Below, one piece after another: positions 8,061-16,577 of a stretch of DNA of 56,650 nucleotides (positions are counted from its first letter, which is position 1; each line of letters opens with the position of its first letter). This stretch comes from Secundilactobacillus malefermentans DSM 5705 = KCTC 3548. Lineage in GTDB: Bacteria > Bacillota > Bacilli > Lactobacillales > Lactobacillaceae. The stretch covers positions 1-56,650 of the forward strand of contig NZ_AZGJ01000007.1 of the NCBI RefSeq assembly GCF_001436395.1. The letters are read 5' to 3'. Made by a program: the position numbers and the translations under genes. The notes beneath the pieces are model-generated. The model did no database searches, was not told the DNA's origin, and worked only from the letters and a program-made list of their open reading frames with translations.

Positions 8061-9557
8061 ATGAAACGCTGGGGTTATATACTTGGCGGTCTCGTTGGTG
8101 CTGGAATATTGGCAGGGATTGTCGTTAAGCGTCACACAGAAGTGGATTCGGCCAGCAACTATACAATTGTGCTGGATGATTTTAGTATGGCGAGTTTGCA
8201 AGATTCAACGAACGTGAAGGCGACTGATCGGTCGCTTGAACTATCGGATGCGTCGAAGGCTGGGGCAGTTGGCCAGCTGACTTTGCCACAACTTAAATTA
8301 CCACCGTTTAAACAATTGGTTGCGTCCTGGAACGCGTATACGCCAGGTGAATCAACGGTTGAAGTTGAAGCCCGTATTTTAGTCGATAAGAAATGGTCAC
8401 TTTGGCACACTTTCGGCAAATGGGGCATCAACGTCATGAAGTCGAGTGCCAAGGCGGATATTGCGGATCCAATTGCCAAATTAGACACGGATACGCTACT
8501 GGTTCGTGGAAATCACGTTGCTACCGCTGTTCAGACGCGGGTTCATTTGCGTTCGGCGAATAAGAACGAATCACCGATTTTAAAACTCATCTCAGTGAGT
8601 GGCTCACCAAAGGACGGTGCTTTCACCCGGGCAACGGATTCCGAACGGGTTTCTCGAGTCATTGATGCGCCAGCCTATTCGCAAGAAATTAGGGATGGCA
8701 AGTTGGCACCAGTTATTTGCAGCCCCACAACGATTTCGATGGCGATGAACGCTCAGGGCAAAGAGGTGCTACCTGAAGAGGCGGCTTACCGGAATTACGA
8801 TTTAGCTTATCGTGGTTTTGGCAACTGGGCGTTTAGCACGGCGATGGCGGGAGCGTACGGCTTCAAATCCTACGCTTGCTTTACCGACATCAGTAAATTA
8901 AAGCGCGAGGTCGACCGCGGTTATCCAGTGGGGGTCAGTGTTCAATACACAAATAATCCCCAGAATCACAAGTTACCCTACGTTGAAAATGCACCCGGAG
9001 ATACGGCCGGTCATTTGCTGTTGGTCACTGGATTTGTGACGCAGGAGGATGAGGAATTTGTCGTGGTAAACGATTCATACGCCCCTTCAAACGAATCCGC
9101 CAATCGCGTTTACAAAATGGACCAGTTTAAGCGGGCCTGGCACTCTAATTTGGCGTACATCGTGGGCTCCCCCTATGATGAACAGCCAGAGATTAAACCG
9201 GACACGCGCCGCCTTGCCAAATTGGTCAAGGTTGACGGGACAAGAACCAGTTATGAATTAATGGTTGGCCAAGATAAGGTTGACCTCCCAGTTCTTATGA
9301 CTGCCCAAACGGATCCACTGACCCTACGAACGGGAACGGTGGCTTATACACTTAACGATGAAATAGACGAAAAATTAACGTTGGCGGAACGTCGATTCTA
9401 CTATACGGACGTCGATGATCAGGGCAATATTCAATTAGACCTTGATCAAATTCGTCAGGCCAATGATCATGCAACGGGCATCACGGTTTATGTCATGCAA
9501 ATGGCGCAACAAACTTACGTTGCAAACCTCTCGATTTCAAGGGATGAAGAAGCGTAA
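8061..9557 (+). CDS. Membrane-anchored C39-like peptidase
   Basis: About 498 residues. An N-terminal membrane anchor or signal (residues 4-22, GYILGGLVGAGILAGIVV) is followed by a beta-rich domain and then a papain-like C39-type core: Cys in APVICSPTTISM, His in TAGHLLLVTGF and a polar residue in VVVNDSYAP. It is probably outside the membrane and acts on peptides or cell-wall material. Start at ATG 8061, preceded by GAAGGGATG; a GTG at 8007 would extend it but has no site. It lies 63 bases after the M20 pair. Confidence 0.82.
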   Translation: MKRWGYILGGLVGAGILAGIVVKRHTEVDSASNYTIVLDDFSMASLQDSTNVKATDRSLELSDASKAGAVGQLTLPQLKLPPFKQLVASWNAYTPGESTVEVEARILVDKKWSLWHTFGKWGINVMKSSAKADIADPIAKLDTDTLLVRGNHVATAVQTRVHLRSANKNESPILKLISVSGSPKDGAFTRATDSERVSRVIDAPAYSQEIRDGKLAPVICSPTTISMAMNAQGKEVLPEEAAYRNYDLAYRGFGNWAFSTAMAGAYGFKSYACFTDISKLKREVDRGYPVGVSVQYTNNPQNHKLPYVENAPGDTAGHLLLVTGFVTQEDEEFVVVNDSYAPSNESANRVYKMDQFKRAWHSNLAYIVGSPYDEQPEIKPDTRRLAKLVKVDGTRTSYELMVGQDKVDLPVLMTAQTDPLTLRTGTVAYTLNDEIDEKLTLAERRFYYTDVDDQGNIQLDLDQIRQANDHATGITVYVMQMAQQTYVANLSISRDEEA

Positions 9558-9600
9558 TCAAAAAAGCACGTCCAAATTTTTTGGACGCGCTTTTTTGATT
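9557..9600. terminator. Bidirectional terminator between C39-like and ohr genes
   Basis: AAAAAAGC-CGTCCAAA and TTTGGACG-GCTTTTTT pair around a short loop with matching A and T tracts. The stop codon of the converging gene lies in its right edge. Confidence 0.9.
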
Positions 9601-10003
9601 AGTCAGTCTTTAAGTCAACTTCAATGTTCCCACGGGTTGCTTTCGAGTATGGACAAACTTGATGGGCTGATTCAGCCAATTTTTGCGTTTCTTCGGCTGA
9701 AACACCGTCAATATGAACCGTTAACTCAACCCCGATATGAAAATCAGAATCGCCTTCCTTGAAGAGGGAAACCTTGGCAGTAACGGTACTTTCGTTATCG
9801 ATGCCGGCTTCCTGTTTGACGAGTTCAAGGGCACTGTTGAAGCAGGATGAGTAGCCAGCCGCAAATAGTTGTTCAGGGTTGGTTCCTTCTTTTTTCCCTG
9901 GTGCCGGAGCGGTAATTGTTAATGGCATTGAACCATCTGGTGCTTCGACGTGACCTTCACGTCCGCCGGTGTTGATCATTGTGGTCGAGTAGAGTTTTGT
10001 CAT
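9599..10003 (-). CDS. ohr: Organic hydroperoxide resistance protein, Ohr/OsmC family
   Basis: Thiol peroxidase of about 134 residues that reduces organic hydroperoxides in the cytoplasm. The two catalytic cysteines appear in the expected contexts (SSCFNSALELV and QVCPYSKATRGN), and the N-terminus (YSTTMINTGGREG) is typical of the Ohr subgroup. Start taken at ATG 10003, eight bases after AAGGTGG; a GTG at 10015 lies in the ribosome binding site. A TACAAT box lies near 10043. There is no ohrR-type regulator beside it. Confidence 0.92.
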   Translation of the reverse strand: MTKLYSTTMINTGGREGHVEAPDGSMPLTITAPAPGKKEGTNPEQLFAAGYSSCFNSALELVKQEAGIDNESTVTAKVSLFKEGDSDFHIGVELTVHIDGVSAEETQKLAESAHQVCPYSKATRGNIEVDLKTD

Positions 10004-10120
10004 AAAAGTTGCCACCTTTCGAAAAGTAATTTGTACAGGTTCATTGTATCGAAAGCGGTTACAATTTGATAGAAAAAGGATTGTGAAAGATTTCAGAAAA
10101 TAATCGGTTAAAAGGCCAAC

Positions 10121-10146
10121 AAAAAAGACGCCCCTTCCAGGACGTC
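10121..10146 (-). terminator. Terminator of the Ser-rich protein gene
   Basis: On the minus strand AGACGTC and GGCGTCT form a stem and are followed by TTTTTTG. Confidence 0.8.
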
Positions 10147-10164
10147 TCTGGTCTATCTGCGGAT

Positions 10165-10806
10165 TTACTTCGTAAACTTCAAGATGTAGTTTCCTTGTGC
10201 ATCTGTCGTTATCGTGTAATTAGTGTATCCTTCCTTGAGCCACTGCTGTTTGGCAGCTTTGGCCCAGCTCTGGGCACTACTTACGGATGAAAAGGTTCTG
10301 GACGATGAAAAATCGATATTATCGTCTTGCGATTCGGTACTCTCAGAGGATTCGGTTTTAGAATTGGCACTCGATGATCCAGAATGTTTTGCTGCACTCG
10401 AGCTTTGTTTCTTAGCTGGTGTCTTGTTCAAACTGGATTGTGCCTTACTTTGGGAGTTGGCGCTAGGTTCGGCATCGATGGAACTTTGGATCGATTGACG
10501 TTCAGAGTTAGTGATGCCGTTACTAGTCTCTGAATTGCTCGTGCTACTATCGCTTTCGGAAGTACTTGAATGTTCCTCCGAAGAAGTAGAAGCAGATGCA
10601 CTAGAAGTCTGCTCCGACTGGTTATTTTGAACCTTGTCACCACGGCTTAAAGTCCAAATGCCAAGTCCAATAACAATGATAACTAAAATCGCTAAAATGG
10701 TAAAAAACGGTCCACGTTTTCTTCGCTTTTTCCTGGGGCGATTTTGATTAGAGTCGGTATTAAAGTTATAACGTTGCATCCGCGATTTGGGTTCTTGACT
10801 ATTCAA
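10165..10806 (-). CDS. Ser-rich membrane-anchored protein of unknown function
   Basis: 213 residues: a basic cytoplasmic head (RPRKKRRKRG at about 24-33), one membrane segment (about 34-55), a long low-complexity Ser/Thr/Glu/Asn linker (about 60-165), then a small conserved C-terminal unit of about 45 residues (SSAQSWAKAAKQQWLKEGY...NYILKFTK). The layout fits a protein with a spacer reaching through the cell wall. The C-terminal unit recalls a SPOR-like fold, but I cannot support that. The start is a TTG placed seven bases after GGAGG. Confidence 0.8.
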   Translation of the reverse strand: MNSQEPKSRMQRYNFNTDSNQNRPRKKRRKRGPFFTILAILVIIVIGLGIWTLSRGDKVQNNQSEQTSSASASTSSEEHSSTSESDSSTSNSETSNGITNSERQSIQSSIDAEPSANSQSKAQSSLNKTPAKKQSSSAAKHSGSSSANSKTESSESTESQDDNIDFSSSRTFSSVSSAQSWAKAAKQQWLKEGYTNYTITTDAQGNYILKFTK

Positions 10807-10969
10807 TTAAAAACCTCCATGTCATAAGAACGCTGCGAAACGGTAACCATTAAAATTTGTGCCGCACCACAAGTTACCTAGCCTTAAGAATACATCAATT
10901 TGGTAAAGAAATTAAGTTTTTTAGCTCTCTAATAAGAAGTAAGCGGGCTAGAATTCATGGGACACAAGG

Positions 10970-10998
10970 CTTACCACAAGTTATTAAATTATGGTAAG
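10970..10998. promoter_or_regulatory. Inverted repeat around the promoter of the aldo/keto reductase
   Basis: CTTACCA (10970-10976) and TGGTAAG (10992-10998) are perfect 7-bp arms separated by 15 bases that hold the -35 region; TATAAT follows at 11004-11009. The position suggests binding of a repressor dimer or a local activator. The regulator is unknown. Confidence 0.5.
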
Positions 10999-11040
10999 AA
11001 TGCTATAATATTAATAGTTTAACACGAAAGGATGAGTTGT

Positions 11041-11907
11041 ATGCACAATGATATTCCCCAAGTTCCATTAGCAAACGGCACGACAATTCCCCAACTTGGA
11101 TTAGGCGTTTTTCAAGTAACCGATCCTAACGAGGTAAAAGATGCCATCAAATGGGCACTAGCTGCCGGGTACCGCCACATCGATACGGCAACGTACTACC
11201 AAAATGAAGAAGCTGTTGGTGAGGCCATCAAGGAAAGTGGCATTTCACGACACGATCTCTTTGTAACTTCTAAGTTATGGAATAATGTTCGGGGCTACGA
11301 AGAAACGAAGCAAGCCTTTCAAACATCGCTAGATAAACTAGGGTTGGATTATTTAAATCTTTACCTCATTCATTGGCCAGCTGACGGTTACGTTGAGAGC
11401 TGGAAAGCCCTGGAAGACTTGTATAAAGATGGCAAAATTAAAGCCATTGGTGTGTCGAATTTTGAGCAGAATCACCTTGAAAATTTGATGAGCCAAACAG
11501 AAATTAAACCAATGGTGGATCAAATTGAAACCCACCCATTCTTCCAGCAAAAGGAGCTTCACGCCTATTTGGAAAAGAATGGCATTCAGCATGAGTCGTG
11601 GAGTCCACTTGGTGGTGGACGTAATAACGCGCTTAGTCATCCACTGATTAAACGGTTGGCTGAAAATCATGACGTCACACCGGCTCAGATTATTTTGCGC
11701 TGGCACGTTCAACGGGATGAAGTGATTATTCCTAAGTCAGTTCACCAAGAACGAATTGAGCAGAATCGCGATATTTTTGCGTTTGGATTAGACGAAGATG
11801 AGATGCAATCCATCGCAGATATTGATGCTGGCAAACGAGTTGGCGCTGATCCGCAAGATAAAGAATGGCTTGCTAAATCAACGACTTACGGTGGTCCGAA
11901 AAAATAA
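11041..11907 (+). CDS. Aldo/keto reductase
   Basis: NADPH-dependent carbonyl reductase of about 288 residues with a TIM-barrel AKR pattern. The catalytic tetrad is visible as Asp and Tyr in HIDTATYYQNE, Lys in VTSKLWN and His in LIHWP. The cofactor loop IIPKSVHQERIEQN is typical of the 2,5-diketo-gluconate reductase group. ATG 11041 is preferred over ATG 11032, since AAAGG ends at 11031. It is transcribed alone from a TATAAT promoter flanked by an inverted repeat. A second AKR gene lies at 45926. Confidence 0.92.
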   Translation: MHNDIPQVPLANGTTIPQLGLGVFQVTDPNEVKDAIKWALAAGYRHIDTATYYQNEEAVGEAIKESGISRHDLFVTSKLWNNVRGYEETKQAFQTSLDKLGLDYLNLYLIHWPADGYVESWKALEDLYKDGKIKAIGVSNFEQNHLENLMSQTEIKPMVDQIETHPFFQQKELHAYLEKNGIQHESWSPLGGGRNNALSHPLIKRLAENHDVTPAQIILRWHVQRDEVIIPKSVHQERIEQNRDIFAFGLDEDEMQSIADIDAGKRVGADPQDKEWLAKSTTYGGPKK

Positions 11908-11920
11908 TTTTTAAAAAGAC

Positions 11921-12235
11921 TTGACGAAGTAGGGCCAAAAGAACTATATTTATCTCAACTTAAAAATGAGAAATGCATTAACGAAGAAGAGTAATTTGCT
12001 CAGTAGATTTTAAAGAGAAGCCGGTTGGTGGAAAAGGCTAATTCGAACCGTTTATGAAGATGAGCTTCGAGCATTAAGGATAGTGAAAGCTATCATTACG
12101 GTAGGACCCGATAACGTCCGGCTTATGAGTGTGTAAGCGACAGAGACTGACGCCTGTGAAGGGTCAGTGAACTAAGGTGGTAACGCGGAGAAATCTTCGT
12201 CCTTTATTTAATATAAGGGGCGGAGATTTTTTTGT
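11921..12235 (+). promoter_or_regulatory. T-box riboswitch leader, Met-type specifier, before oppA
   Basis: Promoter TTGACG (11921-11926) with a TATATT-like -10 is followed by a T-box leader. Stem I base CGAAG/CTTCG encloses GAAG-ATG-A at 12056-12063, giving ATG (12060-12062) as the likely specifier and tRNA-Met as ligand. The T-box core reads AAGGTGGTAACGCGG (12174-12188). A terminator hairpin follows with arms around AATCTTCGTCCTT and AAGGGGCGGAGATT and a run of seven T. Uncharged tRNA would favour the antiterminator and so oppA transcription. Confidence 0.9.
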
Positions 12236-12277
12236 TTCCATAATTTCTTCGTTTTTCATTCAAAGGGGGTGGTTGTG

Positions 12278-12322
12278 ATGTTACTTCGCAGCCAGATGTG
12301 GTCAGCAGCAAATCAAAATTAG
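12278..12322 (+). CDS. Candidate 14-codon leader ORF between T-box and oppA
   Basis: ATG at 12278 with a very strong AAAGGGGGTGG six bases upstream, ending at TAG 12320-12322. The peptide is MLLRSQMWSAANQN. Nothing beyond the ribosome binding site supports translation. It lies after the T-box terminator and 30 bases before the oppA start. A similar tiny ORF follows the second T-box. Confidence 0.35.
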   Translation: MLLRSQMWSAANQN

Positions 12323-12352
12323 TCAATATCACTATAAAACGGGGGAATCACT

Positions 12353-14029
12353 TTGAGTACAAAATTAGGAAATAAAAAAGGATTAATTTTTACCGGCGTC
12401 GTCATTAGTTTAATTTTAGCAGGCTGTGGAAAAGCATCGAGTAACGCCAGCAGCGAAAGCTCATCCGCAGTATCACATAAGAATCAAGCGACCAGCCAAG
12501 TCTTGAACTGGACCGCATCTACGGAACTACCAACCGTCGATTCAGTTAAGGAATACGATGTTGTGAGTCAGGAACAAATTGACTACCTTGGCGAAGGTCT
12601 TTACAAAATTGATAGCAACAATAACGCCGTTCCAGCAGTAGCAAGCGGCAATCCAGTTGCTCAAAATAAAGCCAAAACGAAGTACGTGATTAACATTAAA
12701 AAGGGACTCAAGTGGTCAAACGGTTCAAAGTTAACCGCTCAAGATTTCGTTTATGCTTGGCAACGACTCTTCAATCCTAAGACGGCTGCCCAAAACGCCA
12801 GCGTCTATTACAACATTAAAAATGCTGAACAAATCAATTTAGGTAAGAAGAAAGTTAGTTCACTTGGGGTCAAGGCTTTGTCAGACACCAAATTGGAAAT
12901 CACATTAGAACGTCGAGATCCCTATTTGAAGGCAACTCTTTCATCAGAGAACTTATTCCCTGAAAATGAGGCTTTCGTCAAGAAAGCTGGCAGCAAGTAC
13001 GGAACTTCGAGCAAATACGTCCTCAGTAACGGACCATTCGTTATGAAAGACTGGGACGGCTCAGGAACAACCTGGCACTACGTTAAAAACACCAAGTATC
13101 ACGAAAAGAACCAAATTACTTTGAAACGAATCAATATTCAAGTGACGAAGAATACCGCTACTGGTGTTAACCAATTCCAGGCGGGTAAAGTCGATAACGC
13201 CTTACTTTCAGGCTACTACGTCAAACAATTTAAGAATGACAAACGCCTCAAGAAGGTTCTCCAACTTCGTTCAGATAACTTGGAGTTAGGAATTCACTCA
13301 AACAAGAAACTGCAAAACTTGAATTTCAGAAAAGCACTTAGCTTATCAATCAACAGAAATCAACTCGTTAACGATGTGTTAACGGACGGTTCTCGTGCAG
13401 CAACCAGCATCGTACCAAAGGGTCTGGTTAAGAGTCCTGATGGTAAAACTGATTTATCAGATGCTACCGGTAATTTAGTGAAGTACAATCCGACTGAAGC
13501 CAAGAAACTGTGGGCAAAGGCTCAGAAGGAATTAGGTACTAAGAAGATTAGTTTGGATCTTTACGTTGATGATTCATCAGACGGTAAGAACGTCGGTGAG
13601 TACGTCCAAGGCAAGGTTCAAAACACATTGAAGGGTGTTACCCTTAACATCAAACAAGTACCAGCTAAGAGCCGATTCCAGAAGCTCATGAGCTACAAGT
13701 TTGATACAGCATTGGGTGGCTGGTCAGGGAACTTTGATCCATACACCTTCTTGCAACAATTCCAAACTGGATTTGAACATAATCATGGTAAGTTCAGCAA
13801 CAAACAGTATGACAACTTATTGGATAAGATTAATGGATCAGATTTGGACAACTTAAATACCCGTTGGCAAGATTTGATCAAGTCTCAAAAGGTCTTGATT
13901 GATCAACAAGCCACCATTCCTTTGTATCAACCAGCAAGCACCTACTTGATTAGTTCTAAGTTAAAGGGTGTTGTGACACATAACTTGGGCACACCATTGG
14001 ATGTAACGAGAGCTTATCTCGTTAAATAA
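12353..14029 (+). CDS. Oligopeptide-binding lipoprotein OppA-like (SBP family 5)
   Basis: Extracellular solute-binding lipoprotein of 558 residues for an ABC peptide importer. The N-terminus is a lipoprotein signal with lipobox LILAGC (Cys25), then a Ser-rich linker and the SBP_bac_5 fold (KKGLKWSNGSKLTAQDFVYA, LRSDNLELGIHSNK, NFRKALSLSINRNQLV). The start is TTG, after a GGGGG site. No permease or ATPase gene is next to it, so it must use a transporter encoded elsewhere. The Met-type T-box implies synthesis when methionine is short, which suggests uptake of methionine-containing peptides (inference). Confidence 0.93.
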   Translation: MSTKLGNKKGLIFTGVVISLILAGCGKASSNASSESSSAVSHKNQATSQVLNWTASTELPTVDSVKEYDVVSQEQIDYLGEGLYKIDSNNNAVPAVASGNPVAQNKAKTKYVINIKKGLKWSNGSKLTAQDFVYAWQRLFNPKTAAQNASVYYNIKNAEQINLGKKKVSSLGVKALSDTKLEITLERRDPYLKATLSSENLFPENEAFVKKAGSKYGTSSKYVLSNGPFVMKDWDGSGTTWHYVKNTKYHEKNQITLKRINIQVTKNTATGVNQFQAGKVDNALLSGYYVKQFKNDKRLKKVLQLRSDNLELGIHSNKKLQNLNFRKALSLSINRNQLVNDVLTDGSRAATSIVPKGLVKSPDGKTDLSDATGNLVKYNPTEAKKLWAKAQKELGTKKISLDLYVDDSSDGKNVGEYVQGKVQNTLKGVTLNIKQVPAKSRFQKLMSYKFDTALGGWSGNFDPYTFLQQFQTGFEHNHGKFSNKQYDNLLDKINGSDLDNLNTRWQDLIKSQKVLIDQQATIPLYQPASTYLISSKLKGVVTHNLGTPLDVTRAYLVK

Positions 14030-14076
14030 CTAGTTTCTTGGTCTTGCTCAGATTTCATAAAGGCTTTAATAGGCCT

Positions 14077-14200
14077 TGTTCAGCCTTCCTAACGGAACGC
14101 CCTGCAGAATCTTTGAGCCAAAAAGCGGTCTCAAAGTATTCTGGTTACAAGGACCAATAAATTGGTCTTGAAACTTTCAGGGCTGGTTAGGAGCTGAACA
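14077..14200. repeat. Structured intergenic repeat in the oppA 3' region (family R3)
   Basis: The ends pair: TGTTCAGC (14077) and TCCTAAC (14087) with GTTAGGA (14186) and GCTGAACA (14193). Inner arms include TTTGAGC/GTCTCAAA. The block TTCCTAACGGAACGCC-TGCA recurs at 56614-56635 near the right edge. It lies between the oppA stop and its terminator; no coding potential. Confidence 0.7.
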
Positions 14201-14234
14201 GCGGCTCGCTTGGCACATCAATCGTCAATATACG

Positions 14235-14272
14235 AAAAAGCTCGTCATGATTTTACTCATGGCGAGCTTTTT
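14235..14272. terminator. Bidirectional terminator between oppA and the oxidoreductase gene
   Basis: AAAAAGCTCG-CATGA pairs with TCATG-CGAGCTTTTTT; tracts on both sides. Confidence 0.9.
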
Positions 14273-14298
14273 TGATTTACAGAAATAAAATGGTCAAC

Positions 14299-15651
14299 TT
14301 AATTGCGGTGTAAGCTCATACTCAATAGATCAATCACACCAACTGATGAGCTTGGGAAGGCGAAAATTTGCTTGCCTAAGTCATTTGCGGACATGTGTTG
14401 GTTGATGATCATCACAAGAATATTAATTAAGTCAGGCGCATAATTCCCACTAATTTCGGCACCGACAAGGTAGTTTTCCTTGTCAAAAATTAGTTCCAAA
14501 TCAGCATCAAGTTCGTTCTTATATTGGAAGGCCAATCGTTTGCCATAAGGAACGGCTTGTACGTGATATTTTTCAGGATTTTCATTAGCTTCAGCAACGG
14601 TAACCCCTGCCTGGGCGAGGCGTGGCATCGTGAAGACAACAGAAGGGATGACGGGATAGTCAATTGCTGCGCCATTAATTCCCAAAATTTGACCAGCAAT
14701 ATAGTTTGATTCAAAAGTAGCGGTAGGAGTTAAACGCGCAATGTTTTTATCAATCACGTCACCACTGGCGTAAATTGAGTCAATGGTTGTTTGGAGGTGG
14801 TCATTGACGACGATACCACGTTTGTTAAAGTCGATACCAACTGTTTCTAAGCCGAGATTTTCGACGTTAGGAATTCTGCCGGTTGCGCCAAGCACGTAAT
14901 CCGTCTTGATTTCAGTACCAGCTGTCGTCTTTGCAGTAAAGGTGTCATCGTCATTTTTTGAAACGGAAGCAAGTCCTTCATTGAATAAGAAGTTAACACC
15001 AGCTGATTCAAGCTTTTTGACCAACTGCTGAACGTGTTCTTGGTTGAAGGCACCGAGGGCTCGATCGCCAAATTCAACAACGGTAACGGCTGAGCCTAAC
15101 ATGGCTGCCATTGAGGCAAATTCAAGAGAAATAATACCAGCACCGACAAAAGTAAGGTGGTTTGGCATTTCTTCAAGGTCAAGGAATTCACGGCTGTCGT
15201 GAATGAAGTCACTGCCGTCAACGGGAAGGCTTGCTGGACGCTGACCAGTACCAAGCACGATGTTAGTGGCCGTATAACGTTGATCGGCGACCTGTACCGT
15301 ATGACCGTCTAGAAGTGATCCGTGGCCCATTAGGATATCAATGCCCATTTGTTTGAAGAGCATGCCCATTTGGACGGAAAGGGGGTCGATAACTTGGTGC
15401 TTGTACGCCATCATCTGCGACCAGTTGATTTTTGTGTTGACCTCGACGCCGAGTTTGTCGTATTGATGAAGCTGATCGACCAATTCAAATGGCCCATCAA
15501 GTAAAATTTTGGCGTCACAACCATAATTTGTGCAAGTTCCAGCTAAGGTATCTTCCTCAACGATAGCAACCGATTTTCCAGCTTGTTTCAAGGTGACAGC
15601 GGCGTGCCAGTTTGCGTGACCACTACCGATAAAAATAACGTCATAATCCAT
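14299..15651 (-). CDS. FAD-dependent pyridine nucleotide-disulfide oxidoreductase
   Basis: About 450 residues, class I disulfide reductase layout: N-terminal FAD Rossmann motif (IFIGSGHANWHAA), redox cysteines C-x4-C in GTCTNYGCDAK, NAD(P) motif (FVGAGIISLEFA), FAD motif YASGDV, and a dimerisation domain. The usual HP...E catalytic motif near the C-terminus is missing; the sequence there reads IFAFPSSSVGVIDLL. So it is related to dihydrolipoamide or glutathione reductases, but its substrate is open. Start at ATG 15651, nine bases after GGAGG. It follows a marR gene by 60 bases, with a shared operator motif between them. Confidence 0.88.
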   Translation of the reverse strand: MDYDVIFIGSGHANWHAAVTLKQAGKSVAIVEEDTLAGTCTNYGCDAKILLDGPFELVDQLHQYDKLGVEVNTKINWSQMMAYKHQVIDPLSVQMGMLFKQMGIDILMGHGSLLDGHTVQVADQRYTATNIVLGTGQRPASLPVDGSDFIHDSREFLDLEEMPNHLTFVGAGIISLEFASMAAMLGSAVTVVEFGDRALGAFNQEHVQQLVKKLESAGVNFLFNEGLASVSKNDDDTFTAKTTAGTEIKTDYVLGATGRIPNVENLGLETVGIDFNKRGIVVNDHLQTTIDSIYASGDVIDKNIARLTPTATFESNYIAGQILGINGAAIDYPVIPSVVFTMPRLAQAGVTVAEANENPEKYHVQAVPYGKRLAFQYKNELDADLELIFDKENYLVGAEISGNYAPDLINILVMIINQHMSANDLGKQIFAFPSSSVGVIDLLSMSLHRN

Positions 15652-15674
15652 AATCAAAAACCTCCAGTTTATTT

Positions 15675-15688
15675 AGTCGTGCACGATT
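15675..15688. promoter_or_regulatory. MarR-type operator upstream of the oxidoreductase gene
   Basis: AGTCGTGCACGATT with the perfect core palindrome TCGTGCACGA (15677-15686). Nearly identical to the site in front of marR (16179-16192). Confidence 0.75.
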
Positions 15689-15711
15689 AATTCGTTAAAA
15701 TGAATGGGACG

Positions 15712-16158
15712 CTATTCGGCACGTCCCAAATTTTGCTCAAACGCGTCAATAATTTCTTTATTGAGTGAAAGAGCGGTTTTGTATTGTTCCTCCGTCAAAT
15801 GATAAGCCGCAATGCACTTGGCCAGGGCAGTTTCGACTGGCTTTTCATTGTTTTTTCCCTGTTCAGTGAGGGAGACAATCAATTGGCGACGGTCTGAATC
15901 AGGTCGAGTTCGAACTAACCAGCCGTTATTTTCGAGTCGCTTCAAGAGGGGCGTGAGGGTATTGCTGTTGAGCTTAAGCTCCTCACCCAGCGCGTGTAGC
16001 GTGAGCTGATCATGTTCCCAGAGTGCTAGTAGAACTAAATACTGGGAATAGGTCAGCCCAAATGGCTCTAAGGCTTGTTGATAGAATTTGTTAAAAAGTC
16101 GGTTCATGTTGTAAACCGAAAAACAAAGTAAATTTGTTAATTGAATGCTTTGCTCCAT
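15712..16158 (-). CDS. MarR-family transcriptional regulator
   Basis: 148 residues with a winged helix in the middle (TLHALGEELKLNSNTLTPLLKR followed by the wing VRTRPDSDRRQLIVSLTEQG) between dimerisation helices, the standard MarR layout. One Cys near the N-terminus (LLCFSVYN, about residue 12) sits where OhrR-type sensors place theirs, so redox sensing is possible. It probably represses itself and the disulfide reductase downstream, since the same palindrome precedes both. Starts at ATG after AAAAGGAGC. Confidence 0.9.
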   Translation of the reverse strand: MEQSIQLTNLLCFSVYNMNRLFNKFYQQALEPFGLTYSQYLVLLALWEHDQLTLHALGEELKLNSNTLTPLLKRLENNGWLVRTRPDSDRRQLIVSLTEQGKNNEKPVETALAKCIAAYHLTEEQYKTALSLNKEIIDAFEQNLGRAE

Positions 16159-16178
16159 AGTTGGTGCTCCTTTTAATC

Positions 16179-16192
16179 AGTCGTGTACGATT
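16179..16192. promoter_or_regulatory. MarR-type operator upstream of marR
   Basis: AGTCGTGTACGATT, differing from the 15675 site by one base. It ends about 20 bases before the marR start codon, so binding would block its own promoter. Confidence 0.75.
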
Positions 16193-16295
16193 GAATACAT
16201 CATAAGCCATTTCGGTTTATTTTACAAGTTAAAGTGACCTTACGTTGAGCATTCAATTCGTTTGCTCAGCGACTTTAAACGCTAATTCAAAAAGA

Positions 16296-16577
16296 TTAAT
16301 CAAATAAACTTGAATGTGACCCAGTATCAATAAATTTGACGAAATCGGCATCAAACTTATAAATGAGAAGCCAGTCTGGTTTAATATGGCATTCTCGTTC
16401 AGGCTTTCTATTTATTAAAGGATGATCGTTATAACGAGCTGGTAAAGGGATGTCTCTGATTAGCAGCTCATAAACAAGATCAAAATCAGCAATGTTGTAT
16501 TGACCACTTTTGATTATTTTTTTTAGATGTTTTTTGAATTCATGCTGGAAAGCGACTTTAAACTTAATTTCATTCAT
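16296..16577 (-). CDS. yafQ: YafQ-family mRNA interferase toxin
   Basis: 93 residues, RelE/ParE superfamily. Landmarks are the N-terminal helix pair (QHEFKKHLKKIIKSG), ARYNDHPL, the CHIKPDWLLIYK strand and the terminal DTGSHSSLF containing the catalytic His. The antitoxin gene is upstream and overlaps by eight bases, so the toxin is made only with its partner. YafQ toxins cut mRNA at the ribosome. All key positions look intact, so the system is probably active. Confidence 0.9.
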   Translation of the reverse strand: MNEIKFKVAFQHEFKKHLKKIIKSGQYNIADFDLVYELLIRDIPLPARYNDHPLINRKPERECHIKPDWLLIYKFDADFVKFIDTGSHSSLFD

